A stretch of 64,000 bases of DNA from Pantoea sp. Brub (GCA_016642085.1 VOQV01000004.1:1-64000); one strand, 5' to 3'. Counted from the stretch's first letter, positions 9,899 to 21,666 are shown. Notes: a model not told the origin generated them from the sequence alone. A program made the numbers and translations.

Positions 9899-10987
9899 AT
9901 GAAAAAATATTTAGTAATATCTTCAAAAAAAATTATCTTTGCAAGAATATTTACTATAATATTGTTATTATCATCATGTTCACATAGTAATTTATATAAA
10001 CGCTTGATTGATAATGATTATTATTTAAAACATAGTGAATTAAAAAAAATAAAATTACCAAAAGATATTGTTCTTATTCAATATAATGATTATAATGTTC
10101 CGTCCATAGCAAAAAATAATGACAAATTAATTGAAACAAAAATAGACATAACACCTCCTATTCAGCCGTTAGCATTAATAAATGATACCAGTTCACATTG
10201 TAATAATAATGTATGCAAATTATCATTTAATAATAAAAATATGCATATTGTTTGGTTACAAATTTTAGATATCATAAAATATTACAATATCAAAGTTACT
10301 TCTATTGATAACTCTAAATATAAATTAATTACCGATTTGATACATTGGCCATCTTATAATAATACTCCATATATTGCAAATTACGATATTCAACTTAAAA
10401 AACAAAATAATGAAACTATTCTAATTGTAAAGTTAATAAAATTATATCAAAAAGAACAACCTATTATTAATAGATCTTCTCTTTATACTAGAGTTTATAC
10501 TATAACTATGATGAATAATATTATTAATAGTGTAAATAAAACGCTTAACAATAACATTGATAATAAACATGAAGAAATTAAGCATAATTTTCATATCGAT
10601 ATTCATAACAATAACAGTAAACTAAAGTACGATATTAATATAAAAAATGAAATAGATGATAATGGATTACCAATTTTAATTTTAAATGTACCATATAATG
10701 TAATATGGAAACTTTTACCAATTGCTTTACATAAGATGGGTATAACAATTATTAATACAAATCATGTTCAAGGAACTTTAACTATAGATTGCAAAAAACA
10801 ACATAATATTATATGGAATATGTTAAATAGCACAAAATTAAAATTTCCATGTGGAAAATATCAAATACAATTAGGAGATTTAAATAATAATTCTAGTATG
10901 CAAGTTAGTCATTATAAAGGATATACATTAAAAGAACCACTGGATAAACAATTTGTTTTAAATTTAAAAAATGCATTAAACGAATAA
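9899..10987 (+). CDS. bamC: Outer-membrane assembly lipoprotein BamC
   Basis: BamC is an accessory lipoprotein of the Bam complex, which inserts beta-barrel proteins into the outer membrane. The product has 362 residues (E. coli 344). The N-terminus is a lipoprotein signal (IFTIILLLSSCSH) with the acylated cysteine near residue 27. A low-complexity, asparagine-rich middle separates the two helix-grip domains. Sequence conservation is weak, as is usual for this protein. The identification rests on the lipobox, the NVPYNVIWKLLPIALHKMGITI and LDKQFVLNLKNAL segments, length, and position immediately after dapA. Its presence implies a retained outer membrane. Confidence 0.88.
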   Translation: MKKYLVISSKKIIFARIFTIILLLSSCSHSNLYKRLIDNDYYLKHSELKKIKLPKDIVLIQYNDYNVPSIAKNNDKLIETKIDITPPIQPLALINDTSSHCNNNVCKLSFNNKNMHIVWLQILDIIKYYNIKVTSIDNSKYKLITDLIHWPSYNNTPYIANYDIQLKKQNNETILIVKLIKLYQKEQPIINRSSLYTRVYTITMMNNIINSVNKTLNNNIDNKHEEIKHNFHIDIHNNNSKLKYDINIKNEIDDNGLPILILNVPYNVIWKLLPIALHKMGITIINTNHVQGTLTIDCKKQHNIIWNMLNSTKLKFPCGKYQIQLGDLNNNSSMQVSHYKGYTLKEPLDKQFVLNLKNALNE

Positions 10988-11086
10988 ATATATATGATTA
11001 TGTGAAAATGAATTATTTTTATTAACAAAAAATTTTTTATGTTAATTATAACCAAGTTATAAAACAATTTATTCGGAATCATTTTT

Positions 11087-11800
11087 ATGCAAAAAAAAAT
11101 TGAATTATATCGCGGAAAAGCGAAAACTGTATACAGCACTGAAAATCCTAATTATTTAATAATAGAATTTAGAAATGATATTTCTGCACACAATGGATTA
11201 AAAATTCAAACATTAGATAAAAAAGGAATGATTAATAATAAAATAAATTATTTTATTATGAAGGAATTACAAAAATATGGTTTTATGACACATTTAGAAA
11301 AGATAATATCTGATAATGCAATTTTAGTTAAAAAATTAAAAATGATACCTATTGAGTGTGTTTTACGTAATAGATCAGCTGGTTCATTAGTTAATCGTCT
11401 TAAAATACAAGAAGGAACAATGCTAAATCCACCTATTTTTGATCTTTTTCTTAAAGATGACGCTAATAATGATCCAATAATCAATGAATCATACTGTGAG
11501 ACTTTTAATTTAGTAAGTTTAAAAAACTTATCACATATTCGTACTATAACTTATGAAATTAATAAATTTTTATATACATTGTTTGATAATGCCGGTTTGA
11601 TTTTAATTGATTTCAAGTTAGAATTCGGTTTTTTTAATGATTTAATAATATTAGGGGATGAGTTTTCACCAGATGTATCACGCATATGGGATAAAATTAC
11701 TCTAAAAAAATTAGATAAAGACATTTTTCGTCAAAATACAGGAGGATTAATTGAATCTTATGAAAATGTTGCATATAGGTTAGGTATTAATTTAAATTGA
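11087..11800 (+). CDS. purC: SAICAR synthase PurC
   Basis: PurC joins aspartate to CAIR to form SAICAR in purine synthesis. The product is 237 residues, as in E. coli. It begins [17 protein letters not shown], carries the conserved [19 protein letters not shown] segment, and has the signature [13 protein letters not shown], equivalent to GDELTPDSSRFW. The ATG is followed almost at once by a nine-A tract, but the frame is intact. The gene follows dapA-bamC as in E. coli. Confidence 0.97.
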   Translation: MQKKIELYRGKAKTVYSTENPNYLIIEFRNDISAHNGLKIQTLDKKGMINNKINYFIMKELQKYGFMTHLEKIISDNAILVKKLKMIPIECVLRNRSAGSLVNRLKIQEGTMLNPPIFDLFLKDDANNDPIINESYCETFNLVSLKNLSHIRTITYEINKFLYTLFDNAGLILIDFKLEFGFFNDLIILGDEFSPDVSRIWDKITLKKLDKDIFRQNTGGLIESYENVAYRLGINLN

Positions 11801-11963
11801 AAAAAGATGTATATTAATCGTATTTTTTATTCTTAAGTTTTTTTTTGTAGTTAATTTTTTTTAAATTTATATATACATTTATAAATACGCTTATTAAAAA
11901 TACAATTATACTGATCCATAAACAGTGTTTAATTATATTCATTGAATTGATTATACATAATAA

Positions 11964-13091
11964 TTATAAAATTAATTGTTCCATGATATTTTGATAAATT
12001 TTACTAAGTATTTGTAAATCAGATATATTAACACATTCATTGATTTTATGAATTGTATTATTTACTGGTCCTAATTCAATAATTTCAGCACCCATTAATG
12101 AAATAAATCTTCCATCTGATGTCCCTCCAGTTGTCGATAATTTTGGTATTATTTTAACATATCGTTTTACTGCTATTTTAACTGCTTCAACTAACTTTCC
12201 ATTTTTAGTTAAAAACGGTTGACCAGAAACTATCCACTTAATAGAATATTTAATTCTATATTTTAAAAGTAATATGTCAATGCGTTTTTGAATTATTTTA
12301 TCAGTTACCTCATTACTAAAACGAATATTAAATTGAATAAAAAGTTTAGAAGGAATAATATTATTAATTCCAATACCAGCCTTGATATTTGTAATTTGTA
12401 AAGTAGTAGGAGAAAAACAATTGTTTCCTTTATCCCAATCAATCTTTATTAATTCATTTAATATTTCTATTCCTTTATGTATTGGATTATTTGCTAAGTG
12501 AGGATAGGCAACATGACCTTGTATGCCATAAATAATTAAATTAGCAGTTATTGAACCTCTACGACCATTTTTTACTACATCTCCGATAGTTATATTACTA
12601 GTAGGTTCTCCTAAAATACAAAAATCTATATTTTCATTTTTTAACATAAGATGTTTGATGATCTGAAGAGTACCATGACATGCACTAGATTCTTCATCTG
12701 AAGTTATAAGAAAACCTAAACGACCACTATGATTTGGATACATACTAATAAATCTTTCAGCAGCTATAATCATAGAAGCTAAAGCACCTTTCATATCGGC
12801 AGCACCTCTGCCAAATAACATCCCATTATTAATAATTGGATAAAATGGTTCTGTTATCCAGTGCTTATTATCTCCAGGTGGAACAACATCAGTATGGCCA
12901 GCAAAAACTAATGTTTTTCCTGTATTGCGTGTCGCCCAAAAATTTTTTGTATCTTTATAATTTAATATTTCTATATCAAAACCAATCTCTTTGAGACGAG
13001 AAATTAAAATATCTTGACATCCAGCATCATTAGGACTTAAGGAAGGACAACGAATAAGTTGTTGAGTAAGTTTAACTATTGGACATAACAT
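11964..13091 (-). CDS. dapE: Succinyl-diaminopimelate desuccinylase DapE
   Basis: DapE is the dizinc hydrolase that converts N-succinyl-LL-DAP to LL-DAP. The product is 375 residues, the usual length. The M20 peptidase family ligands are present: [12 protein letters not shown] (His and its Asp), [10 protein letters not shown] (bridging Asp), [12 protein letters not shown] (Glu pair) and the C-terminal His in [12 protein letters not shown]. The [11 protein letters not shown] motif is also present. It is transcribed convergently with purC; in E. coli the two genes are also close neighbours. With dapA it supports an intact succinylase route. Confidence 0.97.
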   Translation of the reverse strand: MLCPIVKLTQQLIRCPSLSPNDAGCQDILISRLKEIGFDIEILNYKDTKNFWATRNTGKTLVFAGHTDVVPPGDNKHWITEPFYPIINNGMLFGRGAADMKGALASMIIAAERFISMYPNHSGRLGFLITSDEESSACHGTLQIIKHLMLKNENIDFCILGEPTSNITIGDVVKNGRRGSITANLIIYGIQGHVAYPHLANNPIHKGIEILNELIKIDWDKGNNCFSPTTLQITNIKAGIGINNIIPSKLFIQFNIRFSNEVTDKIIQKRIDILLLKYRIKYSIKWIVSGQPFLTKNGKLVEAVKIAVKRYVKIIPKLSTTGGTSDGRFISLMGAEIIELGPVNNTIHKINECVNISDLQILSKIYQNIMEQLIL

Positions 13092-13952
13092 AATTGCATA
13101 TTGCCTATAATTATTTAATAATAATTAATTTAAGAAAATATTATTTCTATAAAATAAGATATTTATTATACAATTAAATCAATTGTAATAATAAAATATA
13201 AATATATAAGTTTGCTGAATTTAATAATGTTTGTTATTAAATAGCATTATATATTTTATAATACGTAATATTATTTAATATAAGAATATTTAACTATATT
13301 TCAAATCAACATTAAAACAATATCAGTTATTTATCATATATATAATAATGTGTTTAAATAACAAAATATTTATTTTTTAAATAAATTGTTAAATAAATAT
13401 ATTTTTGTACGGTAGCTTAAATATTTGTATATAATTATACTATTATAAAACATAATATTTAATTATTTTTTTAATGATATAAAAAAAACATTTTTATAGA
13501 TCTATATTTATATATTATATTATTTCTAAAATAATAATTATTATTATGAATGCTTATCTTATCATGATGTAATTCAATTAATCATCTTATTATTTTTTAA
13601 ATCTTTTTTATCTATGATATTTTATACTATTATTTTAATAATAGTATAAAATATTACATAAAAATAGATATATATAATTTACTTAATGAATAATTTTTTG
13701 AAGAGTTATAAGCAACTTATAATTACATCTTAACAATATTATTTATTAATATTTGTTATTAGTTTATAACAAATTTAGTGTTTTTCATTACAAAGAAATA
13801 TAAATATACATGAAATTGTTTAATATTCACAATAATACTTTTAATTTATAAATATGTAATAATATACAAACACTAAAAACATCATATTCCTAATATTTTA
13901 ATATTAATATTTCAGTTGTAGTAATTAAAATTTAGGATAAATAGGAAAATAT
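13092..13952. other. Long divergent spacer dapE/ansP
   Basis: About 860 bases without a credible gene between the divergent dapE and ansP. It must carry both promoters. I see one long perfect inverted repeat (listed separately) and otherwise only AT-rich sequence with short repeats. Confidence 0.6.
13617..13654. repeat. 18-bp perfect inverted repeat in the dapE/ansP spacer
   Basis: The arms ATATTTTATACTATTATT and AATAATAGTATAAAATAT are perfect complements around a TT centre. It lies about 300 bases upstream of ansP and is not next to a gene end. It could be a relic terminator of a deleted gene or a regulatory palindrome. Confidence 0.6.
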
Positions 13953-15428
13953 ATGACATATAAAAAAAAACAAATCGAGAGAGATTCTGCAAAGAAACGT
14001 TGGTTAATTGCTCAAGATGCTGGTTATAATAAAGTCATCACTAGACGTCATGTACAAATGATTTCACTTGGAGGAGCTATAGGTACTGGTCTGTTTCTTG
14101 GTTCAGGAGAACGGTTACGAGCAGCAGGTCCATCTCTGATATTCATTTATTTAATATGTGGAATTTTTTCTTTTTTTATTTTACGTGCATTAGGTGAATT
14201 AGTTTTAAATCGCCCATCTAGTGGCAATTTTGTATCTTATGCTAGAGAATTTTTAGGAGAAAAAGCATCTTATATTGCAGGATGGATGTATTTTGTCAAT
14301 TGGGTTATGACAGGTATTGTTGATATTACTGCAGTAGCTCTCTATATGCAATATTGGAAAATATTTGATGGAATGCCTCAGTGGATTTTAGCACTTATTG
14401 CACTATCAGTTGTTGGCATCATGAATATGGTTGGTGTTAGATGGTTTGCTGAAATGGAATTTTGGTTTGCTTTAATTAAGGTATCAGCAATTGTAATATT
14501 TTTAATTTCTGGAGTTATATTCCTTGGTACTGGTAAACCTTTGGATGGACATGTTACTGGTTTTCATATAATAAAAGAATATGGGGGACTATTTCCTCAT
14601 GGTTTATTACCAGCATTTGTATTAATACAAGGTGTGGTATTTGCTTTTGCTTCAATTGAATTAGTTGGTACAGCAGCAGGAGAATGTAAAAATCCAAAAA
14701 TTATGTTACCAAAAGCAATTAATAGCGTAATATGGCGCATTACTTTATTTTATATAGGTTCCATAACATTATTATCACTTTTACTACCTTGGAATATGTA
14801 TAAATCTGATCAAAGTCCTTTTGTAACTTTCTTTTCTAAATTAGGAGTTCCATATATTTGTGGTATTATGAATTTAGTAGTATTAAGCGCAGCTTTATCT
14901 AGTATAAATTCTGGATTATATTCTACTGGACGAATTTTGCGTTCTATGTCTATGGGTGGATCAGCTCCTAAATTTATGTCAAAAATGAGTGCACAACAAG
15001 TTCCGTATGCTGGTATTGCTTTAACTATTGGAATCTATATAATAGGCGTATTATTAAATTATTTAGTTCCATCTAAAGTATTTGAAATTGTATTAAATTT
15101 TGCTTCTTTAGGTATACTTTCTTCTTGGACATTTATAATGTTATGTCAGATACGTCTAAGAAAAGCAATTAATGAAGGTAAAATAGATGATGTTAGTTGT
15201 AAATTGCCCGGTGCTCCATTCACTTCATGGTTAACTTTATTATTTTTATTTAGTGTACTTGCACTTATGGCTTTTGATTATCCAAACGGTACTTATACTG
15301 TTGCATGTGTTCCTTTCATATCTCTAATTCTAATGATAGGCTGGTTTGGTGTGCGCAAAAGAGTAAATTCAATATCTCAACAAGAATTAGATTTTTTACA
15401 TGCTAATGAAATTGATAAAAAAAAATAA
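13953..15428 (+). CDS. ansP: L-asparagine permease AnsP
   Basis: AnsP is an amino-acid/polyamine/organocation family proton symporter for asparagine. The product has 491 residues (E. coli 499) and about twelve membrane helices. The N-terminus contains the family motif ISLGGAIGTGLFLGSGERL. Very close matches to E. coli AnsP include ICGIFSFFILRALGELVLNRPSSGNFVSYAREFLGEKASYIAGWMYF and KLPGAPFTSWLTLLFLFSVLALMAFDYPNGTY; these distinguish it from LysP, AroP and CycA. A weak AGGA-type ribosome binding site precedes the ATG. In E. coli ansP maps far away, near minute 33, so its place here is a rearrangement or insertion. It suggests import of host asparagine. Confidence 0.93.
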   Translation: MTYKKKQIERDSAKKRWLIAQDAGYNKVITRRHVQMISLGGAIGTGLFLGSGERLRAAGPSLIFIYLICGIFSFFILRALGELVLNRPSSGNFVSYAREFLGEKASYIAGWMYFVNWVMTGIVDITAVALYMQYWKIFDGMPQWILALIALSVVGIMNMVGVRWFAEMEFWFALIKVSAIVIFLISGVIFLGTGKPLDGHVTGFHIIKEYGGLFPHGLLPAFVLIQGVVFAFASIELVGTAAGECKNPKIMLPKAINSVIWRITLFYIGSITLLSLLLPWNMYKSDQSPFVTFFSKLGVPYICGIMNLVVLSAALSSINSGLYSTGRILRSMSMGGSAPKFMSKMSAQQVPYAGIALTIGIYIIGVLLNYLVPSKVFEIVLNFASLGILSSWTFIMLCQIRLRKAINEGKIDDVSCKLPGAPFTSWLTLLFLFSVLALMAFDYPNGTYTVACVPFISLILMIGWFGVRKRVNSISQQELDFLHANEIDKKK

Positions 15429-15501
15429 TATAATAATTGTATTGCTTGGGATATCAATAATGTATTTTATGAAATTTAAAATATTAATTTTAATGTTAAA
15501 T

Positions 15502-15538
15502 AATTTAAGTAATTATTATTGCAATAATTACTTAAATT
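15502..15538. terminator. Bidirectional terminator-like hairpin between ansP and talA
   Basis: A 16-bp perfect stem (AATTTAAGTAATTATT / AATAATTACTTAAATT) with a five-base loop lies between the convergent ends of ansP and talA. T-rich sequence on both sides would allow termination in either direction. Confidence 0.65.
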
Positions 15539-15609
15539 TATTTCTGTTCGTATAAAATATAAAATAAATTAGTAATTATTAATTAAATATTGAAAAATAT
15601 TATTTAGTG

Positions 15610-16560
15610 TTATAATTTTCTTGAAAGTTCTATTTCTAATTTATTTTGATCAATTGCAAATTGACAAATACCAGTAGATAATTTTTCTACAGCCATAAGA
15701 TTTTGGTTATGTTCCCAACGAAATTCGTCTTCAGTTAACTCTAATGGTTTAGGTAATTTTTCTTTTGCATATTTTAATTGACAATATATAGGTGTATTAT
15801 TGTGTTGTAACTGTTCTAAAAAAACTGGTGATATTGTTAGGTAATCACAACCAGATAATGCAATAATTTGTTCTATTTTTCGGAAGCTAGCACCCATTAT
15901 TATGGTATTATAAGAGTGTTGTTTATAGTAATAATAAATATTATAAACTGATTTTACTCCAGGATCTTTTTCTACTAAATAAGGTTTGATCGTACTGTGA
16001 ATATTATACCAATCATATATACGCCCTACAAATGGTGAAATTAAAAATACGTTTGCTTCTGCACAAGCACGTGCTTGTGCAAATGAAAAAATTAAGGTTA
16101 AGTTACATCTAATACCATCTTTTTCTAATTCTTTAGCTGCTTGAATGCCTTCCCAAGTTGACGCTAATTTAATTAGAACACGAGAATGATCAATGTCATG
16201 TTCTTTATATAAGTCAATTATTTTTCTTGCTTTATCAATACATTTATTTTTATTAAAAGATAATCTAACATCTATTTCAGTTGACACTGTTCCAGAAATA
16301 TTTTTTAATATTTCTATACCAATGTTTACAGATAATTTATCACTAGCATTAATAATTTTTTTTTCTTTAGTACCACCTTGTTTTTTAGCAAAATTAATTG
16401 CATCATCTACTAAATGTTTGTAAATATGAAAATTAAATGCTTGCAAAATAAGAGATGGATTAGTAGTAGAATGTTGAATATTATATTTTTTAATAAATTG
16501 AATGTCACTAGTATCTGCTACTACAGTAGTAAATTGTTTTAAACATTCTAATTGATTCAT
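15610..16560 (-). CDS. talA: Transaldolase
   Basis: Transaldolase moves dihydroxyacetone units between sugar phosphates in the non-oxidative pentose phosphate pathway. I start at the ATG at 16560 ([19 protein letters not shown]), which gives 316 residues, the length of E. coli TalA. It has a good GGAGTG ribosome binding site; the ORF track start 39 codons upstream is not supported. Motifs include [10 protein letters not shown] near the N-terminus and the Schiff-base lysine in [13 protein letters not shown] (about residue 130). [26 protein letters not shown] and CDYLTISP follow. TalA is preferred over TalB because the gene is adjacent and divergent to maeB, as talA is in E. coli. The missing rest of the talA-tktB operon is not seen. 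Confidence 0.95.
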   Translation of the reverse strand: MNQLECLKQFTTVVADTSDIQFIKKYNIQHSTTNPSLILQAFNFHIYKHLVDDAINFAKKQGGTKEKKIINASDKLSVNIGIEILKNISGTVSTEIDVRLSFNKNKCIDKARKIIDLYKEHDIDHSRVLIKLASTWEGIQAAKELEKDGIRCNLTLIFSFAQARACAEANVFLISPFVGRIYDWYNIHSTIKPYLVEKDPGVKSVYNIYYYYKQHSYNTIIMGASFRKIEQIIALSGCDYLTISPVFLEQLQHNNTPIYCQLKYAKEKLPKPLELTEDEFRWEHNQNLMAVEKLSTGICQFAIDQNKLEIELSRKL

Positions 16561-16763
16561 TTTCACACTCCATGAATTATTGGAAAATAAATAATAAATT
16601 ATACTGTAAATAAAATTGCATAAAAAATATTTTTTTAATTGTTTATATAAATATTGTAATATTAAATTAATATTCATTATGTTTTTTATACATTTGATTA
16701 TATTATTAATTTATTTAATTTTAAATTTAGCAAATTTATATTTATTATAATTAGGATTCCAAA

Positions 16764-19043
16764 ATGGATGACAAGTTAAAAACAAGTTCATTGAATTTTC
16801 ATCAATATCCAATACCTGGAAAAATTAAAGTATGTCCAACTAAACCTTTAGCAACACAACGTGACTTAGCTTTAGCTTATTCACCTGGAGTAGCTGCACC
16901 TTGCTTAGAAATAGCATCTAATCCATTAGCAACATATAAATATACTGCTCGAGGTAATTTGGTAGCAGTAATATCTAATGGTTCTGCAGTGTTAGGTCTA
17001 GGCAATATTGGTGCTATGGCTGCCAAACCTGTTATGGAAGGGAAAGGTGTTTTATTTAAAAAATTTGCTGGTATAGATGTATTCGATTTAGAGATAAATG
17101 AAACAAATCCAGATAAAATAATTGATATAATTTCTTCTTTAGAACCTACTTTTGGTGGAATTAACTTAGAAGATATAAAAGCACCAGAATGCTTTTATAT
17201 AGAAAAACAATTACGTCAACGAATGAATATTCCAGTATTTCATGATGATCAACACGGAACAGCAATTATTTGCACAGCAGCTGTTATAAATGGTTTATAT
17301 ATAGTTAATAAATCTATCGATAATGTAAAATTAGTAGTTTCTGGCGCAGGGGCATCAGCTATTGCTTGTCTTAATCTTTTAGTAGCATTAGGAATGCTTA
17401 AAAGTAATATACAAGTATGTGATTCTAAAGGTTTAATTTATATTGGTCGTGAAACAAATATGGTTTCTAGTAAAATGGCCTATGCTGTTCAAGATACTGG
17501 CAAAAGAACTTTAGAAGATATAATCGAAGGTGCAGATATATTTCTTGGTTGCTCAGGTCCAAAAATATTAACAGCAAATATGATTAAGAAAATGGCAAAC
17601 AAACCATTAATATTAGCTTTAGCAAATCCAGAACCAGAAATTATGCCTAAATTAGCTAAACAAACACGACCAGATGCAATTATTTGTACAGGTCGGTCAG
17701 ATTTTCCTAATCAAGTAAATAATGTTTTATGTTTTCCTTTTATTTTTCGTGGAGCATTGGATGTTGGAGCAACAACTATTAATGAAGATATGAAATTGGC
17801 TGCAGTACATGCAATTGCAAATCTTGCTAAAGCTGAACAGAGCGATGTAGTAGCATCAGCTTATGAAGATCAAGATCTTAATTTCGGTCCAGAATATATA
17901 ATTCCTAAGCCTTTCGATCCTCGGTTAATTGTAGAAATAGCTCCTGCTGTTGCTAAAGCGGCTATTAAATCTGGAGTTGCTACACGTCCTATCAAAGATT
18001 TTGATTCATATCGAGAACATCTTACTGCATTTGTTTATAAAACAAGTTTATTTATGAAACCGATATTTTCTCAAGCACGTAAAGATCCCAAACGAATAGT
18101 ATTGGCAGAGGGAGAAGAACCACGGATATTACATGCTACTCAAGAATTAATTACTCTCGGACTTGCAAAGCCTATTTTGATTGGTAGACCTAATGTTATT
18201 TTAATGAGAATACAAAAACAAGGTTTAAAGATTGAAGTAAATAGAGATTTTGAAATAGTTAATAATGAATCAGATTCTCGTTTTACAATGTATTGGAATG
18301 AATATTATCAAATAATGAAAAGACGTGGTATTACTCAAGAACAAGCAAAACGTAGTGTAATTGGAAATCCAACTTTAATTGGAACTATTATGCTCCATCG
18401 TGGAGAAGCAGATGCTTTAATTTGTGGTACTATAGGAGATTATAAAGAACATTATAATATCATAGAGAGAATACTTGGTTTAAAAAATAATATTACAGTA
18501 TCAGGTGCATTAAATGCTTTAATGTTACCAACCGGTAATACTTTTATCGCTGATACTTATGTAAATGACGATCCTAGTGCAGAACAATTAGCAGATATAA
18601 CTTTAATGGCTGCTGAAACGGTAAGACGTTTTGGTATAGAACCTCGCATAGCTTTGCTATCACATTCCAGTTTTGGTACTTCACATTCTATTGGAGCAAA
18701 AAAGATGCGTAAAGTATTAAAAATTGTTCAAAAAAGAGCATCTTTTTTAGAAATTGATGGTGAAATGCATGGCGATGCAGCTCTTTCTGAAAGCATACGT
18801 TATAAATTAATGCCTGATAGTCCACTGAAAGGTAGTGCAAATTTATTAATTATGCCTAATGTTGAAGCTGCTCGTATTAGTTATAATTTATTGCGCATTT
18901 CATGTTCTGAAGGTATCACAGTAGGTCCTGTTTTAATGGGTATTAAAAAACCTGCACATATACTTACAACTGTTTCTTCTGTAAGAAGCATTGTTAATAT
19001 GGTAGCATTAGCAGTTGTGGAAGCTCAAACAAATCTTTTTTAA
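16764..19043 (+). CDS. maeB: NADP-dependent malic enzyme MaeB
   Basis: MaeB decarboxylates malate to pyruvate with NADP+ reduction. The product is 759 residues, the same as E. coli. The N-terminal malic domain has [23 protein letters not shown] and the nucleotide-binding [16 protein letters not shown]. The C-terminal third (from about residue 430) is the phosphotransacetylase-like regulatory domain ([15 protein letters not shown]), catalytically inactive in the family. An AGGA site precedes the ATG. It is divergent from talA. It could supply NADPH and pyruvate in a metabolism with a limited TCA cycle; that last point is inference. Confidence 0.97.
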   Translation: MDDKLKTSSLNFHQYPIPGKIKVCPTKPLATQRDLALAYSPGVAAPCLEIASNPLATYKYTARGNLVAVISNGSAVLGLGNIGAMAAKPVMEGKGVLFKKFAGIDVFDLEINETNPDKIIDIISSLEPTFGGINLEDIKAPECFYIEKQLRQRMNIPVFHDDQHGTAIICTAAVINGLYIVNKSIDNVKLVVSGAGASAIACLNLLVALGMLKSNIQVCDSKGLIYIGRETNMVSSKMAYAVQDTGKRTLEDIIEGADIFLGCSGPKILTANMIKKMANKPLILALANPEPEIMPKLAKQTRPDAIICTGRSDFPNQVNNVLCFPFIFRGALDVGATTINEDMKLAAVHAIANLAKAEQSDVVASAYEDQDLNFGPEYIIPKPFDPRLIVEIAPAVAKAAIKSGVATRPIKDFDSYREHLTAFVYKTSLFMKPIFSQARKDPKRIVLAEGEEPRILHATQELITLGLAKPILIGRPNVILMRIQKQGLKIEVNRDFEIVNNESDSRFTMYWNEYYQIMKRRGITQEQAKRSVIGNPTLIGTIMLHRGEADALICGTIGDYKEHYNIIERILGLKNNITVSGALNALMLPTGNTFIADTYVNDDPSAEQLADITLMAAETVRRFGIEPRIALLSHSSFGTSHSIGAKKMRKVLKIVQKRASFLEIDGEMHGDAALSESIRYKLMPDSPLKGSANLLIMPNVEAARISYNLLRISCSEGITVGPVLMGIKKPAHILTTVSSVRSIVNMVALAVVEAQTNLF

Positions 19044-19113
19044 TTGCTAATTCAATTAATGTTAATAATAATTACTATATTATTCTATTTTTAATAAATG
19101 GCAATTTTTCATA

Positions 19114-19134
19114 CAAGAAAATTTTATTTTCTTG
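19114..19134 (+). terminator. Hairpin 70 bases after maeB
   Basis: A 9-bp stem (CAAGAAAAT / ATTTTCTTG) with a TTT loop downstream of maeB. It lacks a strong U-run, so it is a weak terminator or mRNA end stabiliser. Confidence 0.4.
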
Positions 19135-19193
19135 ATGAAATGTTGTATATTTTATTTAAATTGACTAATGAAATATATGTTATCATATGATGC

Positions 19194-19220
19194 GATAACG
19201 GTATACAACCGTTATCTTTT
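19194..19220 (+). terminator. Rho-independent terminator between maeB and crr
   Basis: A 9-bp, G+C-containing stem (GATAACGGT / ACCGTTATC) with an ATACA loop, followed by TTTTT on the plus strand. It fits termination of maeB transcription just before the 3' end of the converging crr gene, and may serve both. Confidence 0.75.
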
Positions 19221-19229
19221 TATAGGAAT

Positions 19230-19736
19230 TTATTTTAGATTGATTTTAATTATAGGTGTTTTTCCTATTGTGACATTGCCAGATAATTTTATTATTTCTT
19301 TTATTGCATCCATGTTAGAAATTACTATTGGAGTTAAAATAGATTTTGCTTTTTTTTCTAAAAGTGCTAAATCAAATTCAATTATAGTATCACCTATATT
19401 AACTTTTTGACCTTCTTTAGCTATTCTTTTAAACCCTTCACCTTTTAATTCTACAGTATCAATTCCAAAATGAACAAATAATTCAATACCATTTTTAGAT
19501 TTCATTGAAAAAGCATGATTAGTTTTAAAAATTTTTCCAATAGTTCCTTCAATAGGAGCAACTATTTGATGTCCAATAGGATCTATTGCTATTCCATCAC
19601 CTACAATTTTTTCAGCAAAGACTGCATCTGGTACATCCTCTATGTTAATAATTTTACCAGATAAAGGAGCAATAATTTCAATCATTTTATCTATTGGTTT
19701 TTCACCATTACCAAAAAGTTTAGAAAACAAACCCAT
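19230..19736 (-). CDS. crr: PTS glucose-specific EIIA component (Crr)
   Basis: EIIA-Glc is the cytoplasmic phosphocarrier between HPr and glucose-type permeases, and in free-living relatives a regulator of adenylate cyclase and permeases. The product is 168 residues (E. coli 169). Both active-site histidines are present in [27 protein letters not shown] strong AGGAGA ribosome binding site precedes the ATG. It is the last gene of the ptsH-ptsI-crr order, 35 bases after ptsI. No EIIBC-glucose is in this window, so its transport partner here is unknown; the manXYZ system carries its own EIIA domain. Confidence 0.97.
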   Translation of the reverse strand: MGLFSKLFGNGEKPIDKMIEIIAPLSGKIINIEDVPDAVFAEKIVGDGIAIDPIGHQIVAPIEGTIGKIFKTNHAFSMKSKNGIELFVHFGIDTVELKGEGFKRIAKEGQKVNIGDTIIEFDLALLEKKAKSILTPIVISNMDAIKEIIKLSGNVTIGKTPIIKINLK

Positions 19737-19771
19737 AATTTTTCTCCTAATCTGTAGTATGAATTAAATAT

Positions 19772-21550
19772 TTAATGGTTTTCATAAAGAGTTTTTTCTT
19801 TAATAAATTTATTAACTAAATTTATTAAATCTTCTGTTGTAGGTTGATCTAAAGCTAATTTTGCTAATAATTTAACATCTGAAAAATTGGTATTACGAAT
19901 AATTTTTTTGATTTTGGGAATGAAAGTAGCACTCATACTAAATTCATCTAATCCCATTCCTAATAATAATAATGTAGCTCTTTCATCACTTGCAAGTTCA
20001 CCACACATACTAGTTAATTTACCTTCTGCATGAGATGCATCTATTACTTTTTTTATCAAATTTAGCACTGAAGGTGACATAGGATTATAAAGATGTGCTA
20101 TTAAATCATTGCCTCTATCAACTGCTAAAGTATATTGGGTTAAATCATTTGTTCCAATGCTAAAAAAATCTACTTCTTTTGCTAAATGATTTGCAATTAC
20201 TGTAGATGCTGGTGTTTCAATCATAATACCAATTTCAATTTTTTCATTAAAATTTTTACCTTCCATACGTAATTGTGATTTTAAAAAATTCATTTCTAAT
20301 TTTAAGTTACGTATTTCTTCAACAGAAATAATCATGGGAAACATAATTTTTAATTTACCAAAAACAGAAGCACGTAACATTGCACGTAATTGTGTATGTA
20401 AAATTTCTTTTTTATCTATTAAAATACGTATTGCCCGCCAACCGAGAAATGGATTGTCTTCTTTAGGTAAATTCATATAAGGTAATTGTTTATCACCACC
20501 TATATCCATAGTTCTGACTATAACTGTTTTATTTTTCATAGTTTCTATTATAGATTTATATTCCTGAAATTGTTCCTCTTCACTTGGTGGTGTATTACGA
20601 TTCATAAATAAAAATTCAGTGCGATAGAGTCCAATACCTGTTGCTCCATTGTTTTTTGCAATCATTACATCATTTAAATTACTGATATTAGCCCATATTT
20701 TAACCTGATGTCCATCTAAAGTTATTGCTGGTAATGTTTTTAATGTAATTAATTCCTTTTTCTCACTTAAATATTTTAGCTGAGATATTTTTAATTTTTC
20801 ATAAATATTTTTTGTAGGATTTATATAAATAACATTATTTATAGCATCAAGAATGATAAAATCATGATTTTTAATATACACAGTAGAATTTCCTGTGCCT
20901 ACAATAGATGGAATTTCAAGAGAACGTGTCATAATAGCAGTATGAGAAGTCATACCACCTAAATCAGTAATTAAACCTAATACTGTATTCAAATTTAATT
21001 GCAATATTTCAGATGGAGTTAAATCTTTAGCTATTAAAATAGACTTATTTGGTATTTTATTTAAATTTAAAACACTTAGATTTAAAATGTTTTTTAATAG
21101 ACGAGTATTAATATCTTTTATATCTAAAATACGTTCTTTGAGGTATTCATCTTCTATGTGCTCTAAAGACTGTATTTGATGTTTCATTACTGAATCTACA
21201 GCTGCATCTGCAGTAAAATATTTTACTTTAATCAGGTTAATAATTTCTTTTTCTAATTCTTCATCTTCTAATAATACAATATGTCCTTCAAAAATATCTG
21301 ATTCAGATTTTCCTATAGATTTATTTGCTTTAATTTTGATTTCTTCTAGCTGTTTTATCGTTTTATTACGTCCATGGAAAAATGATTTTATTTCTTTTTC
21401 AATTTGATCTTCATGAATTTTATTATTATTAATAACAATATTATTTTCTTTAATTAATAATGCATTACCAAAAGCAATTCCTGGTGATACTATTATACCG
21501 GAAATTTTGTTTATACCTTCACAATCACGATTTTGAATATTTTTTTTCAT
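19772..21550 (-). CDS. ptsI: PTS enzyme I (PtsI)
   Basis: Enzyme I takes phosphate from PEP and passes it to HPr. The product is 592 residues as called, against 575 in E. coli. The active histidine is in [17 protein letters not shown]. The PEP-binding barrel shows [31 protein letters not shown] and [10 protein letters not shown]. The start is unusual: the normal first residues MISG.. align to KISG.., where the ATG is replaced by AAA. The nearest in-frame ATG (21550) adds 14 residues with no counterpart in the family. A GTGAAGG ribosome-binding-like sequence sits about 10 bases before an ATT codon at the usual position, so an ATT start is possible. It lies between ptsH and crr. Confidence 0.96.
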   Translation of the reverse strand: MKKNIQNRDCEGINKISGIIVSPGIAFGNALLIKENNIVINNNKIHEDQIEKEIKSFFHGRNKTIKQLEEIKIKANKSIGKSESDIFEGHIVLLEDEELEKEIINLIKVKYFTADAAVDSVMKHQIQSLEHIEDEYLKERILDIKDINTRLLKNILNLSVLNLNKIPNKSILIAKDLTPSEILQLNLNTVLGLITDLGGMTSHTAIMTRSLEIPSIVGTGNSTVYIKNHDFIILDAINNVIYINPTKNIYEKLKISQLKYLSEKKELITLKTLPAITLDGHQVKIWANISNLNDVMIAKNNGATGIGLYRTEFLFMNRNTPPSEEEQFQEYKSIIETMKNKTVIVRTMDIGGDKQLPYMNLPKEDNPFLGWRAIRILIDKKEILHTQLRAMLRASVFGKLKIMFPMIISVEEIRNLKLEMNFLKSQLRMEGKNFNEKIEIGIMIETPASTVIANHLAKEVDFFSIGTNDLTQYTLAVDRGNDLIAHLYNPMSPSVLNLIKKVIDASHAEGKLTSMCGELASDERATLLLLGMGLDEFSMSATFIPKIKKIIRNTNFSDVKLLAKLALDQPTTEDLINLVNKFIKEKTLYENH

Positions 21551-21666
21551 ATTTTACACTTTATTTTCATGATATCTCTTCTAATAAAAAACATATAGAT
21601 TAATTATAATTTCGGTTATTTATAATGAATTACTGATATCAATAATCATAAAAATAATATTGATTA

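Noticed and set aside
16561-16677. N-terminal 39-residue extension of talA in the ORF track
   Set aside because: The extension is not part of the transaldolase family, and the internal ATG has a good ribosome binding site and gives the exact family length.
19150-19220. Possible small RNA upstream of the maeB/crr terminator (a TTGACT promoter-like hexamer is present)
   Set aside because: Spacing to a -10 element is poor, and the short transcript would consist only of the terminator hairpin.
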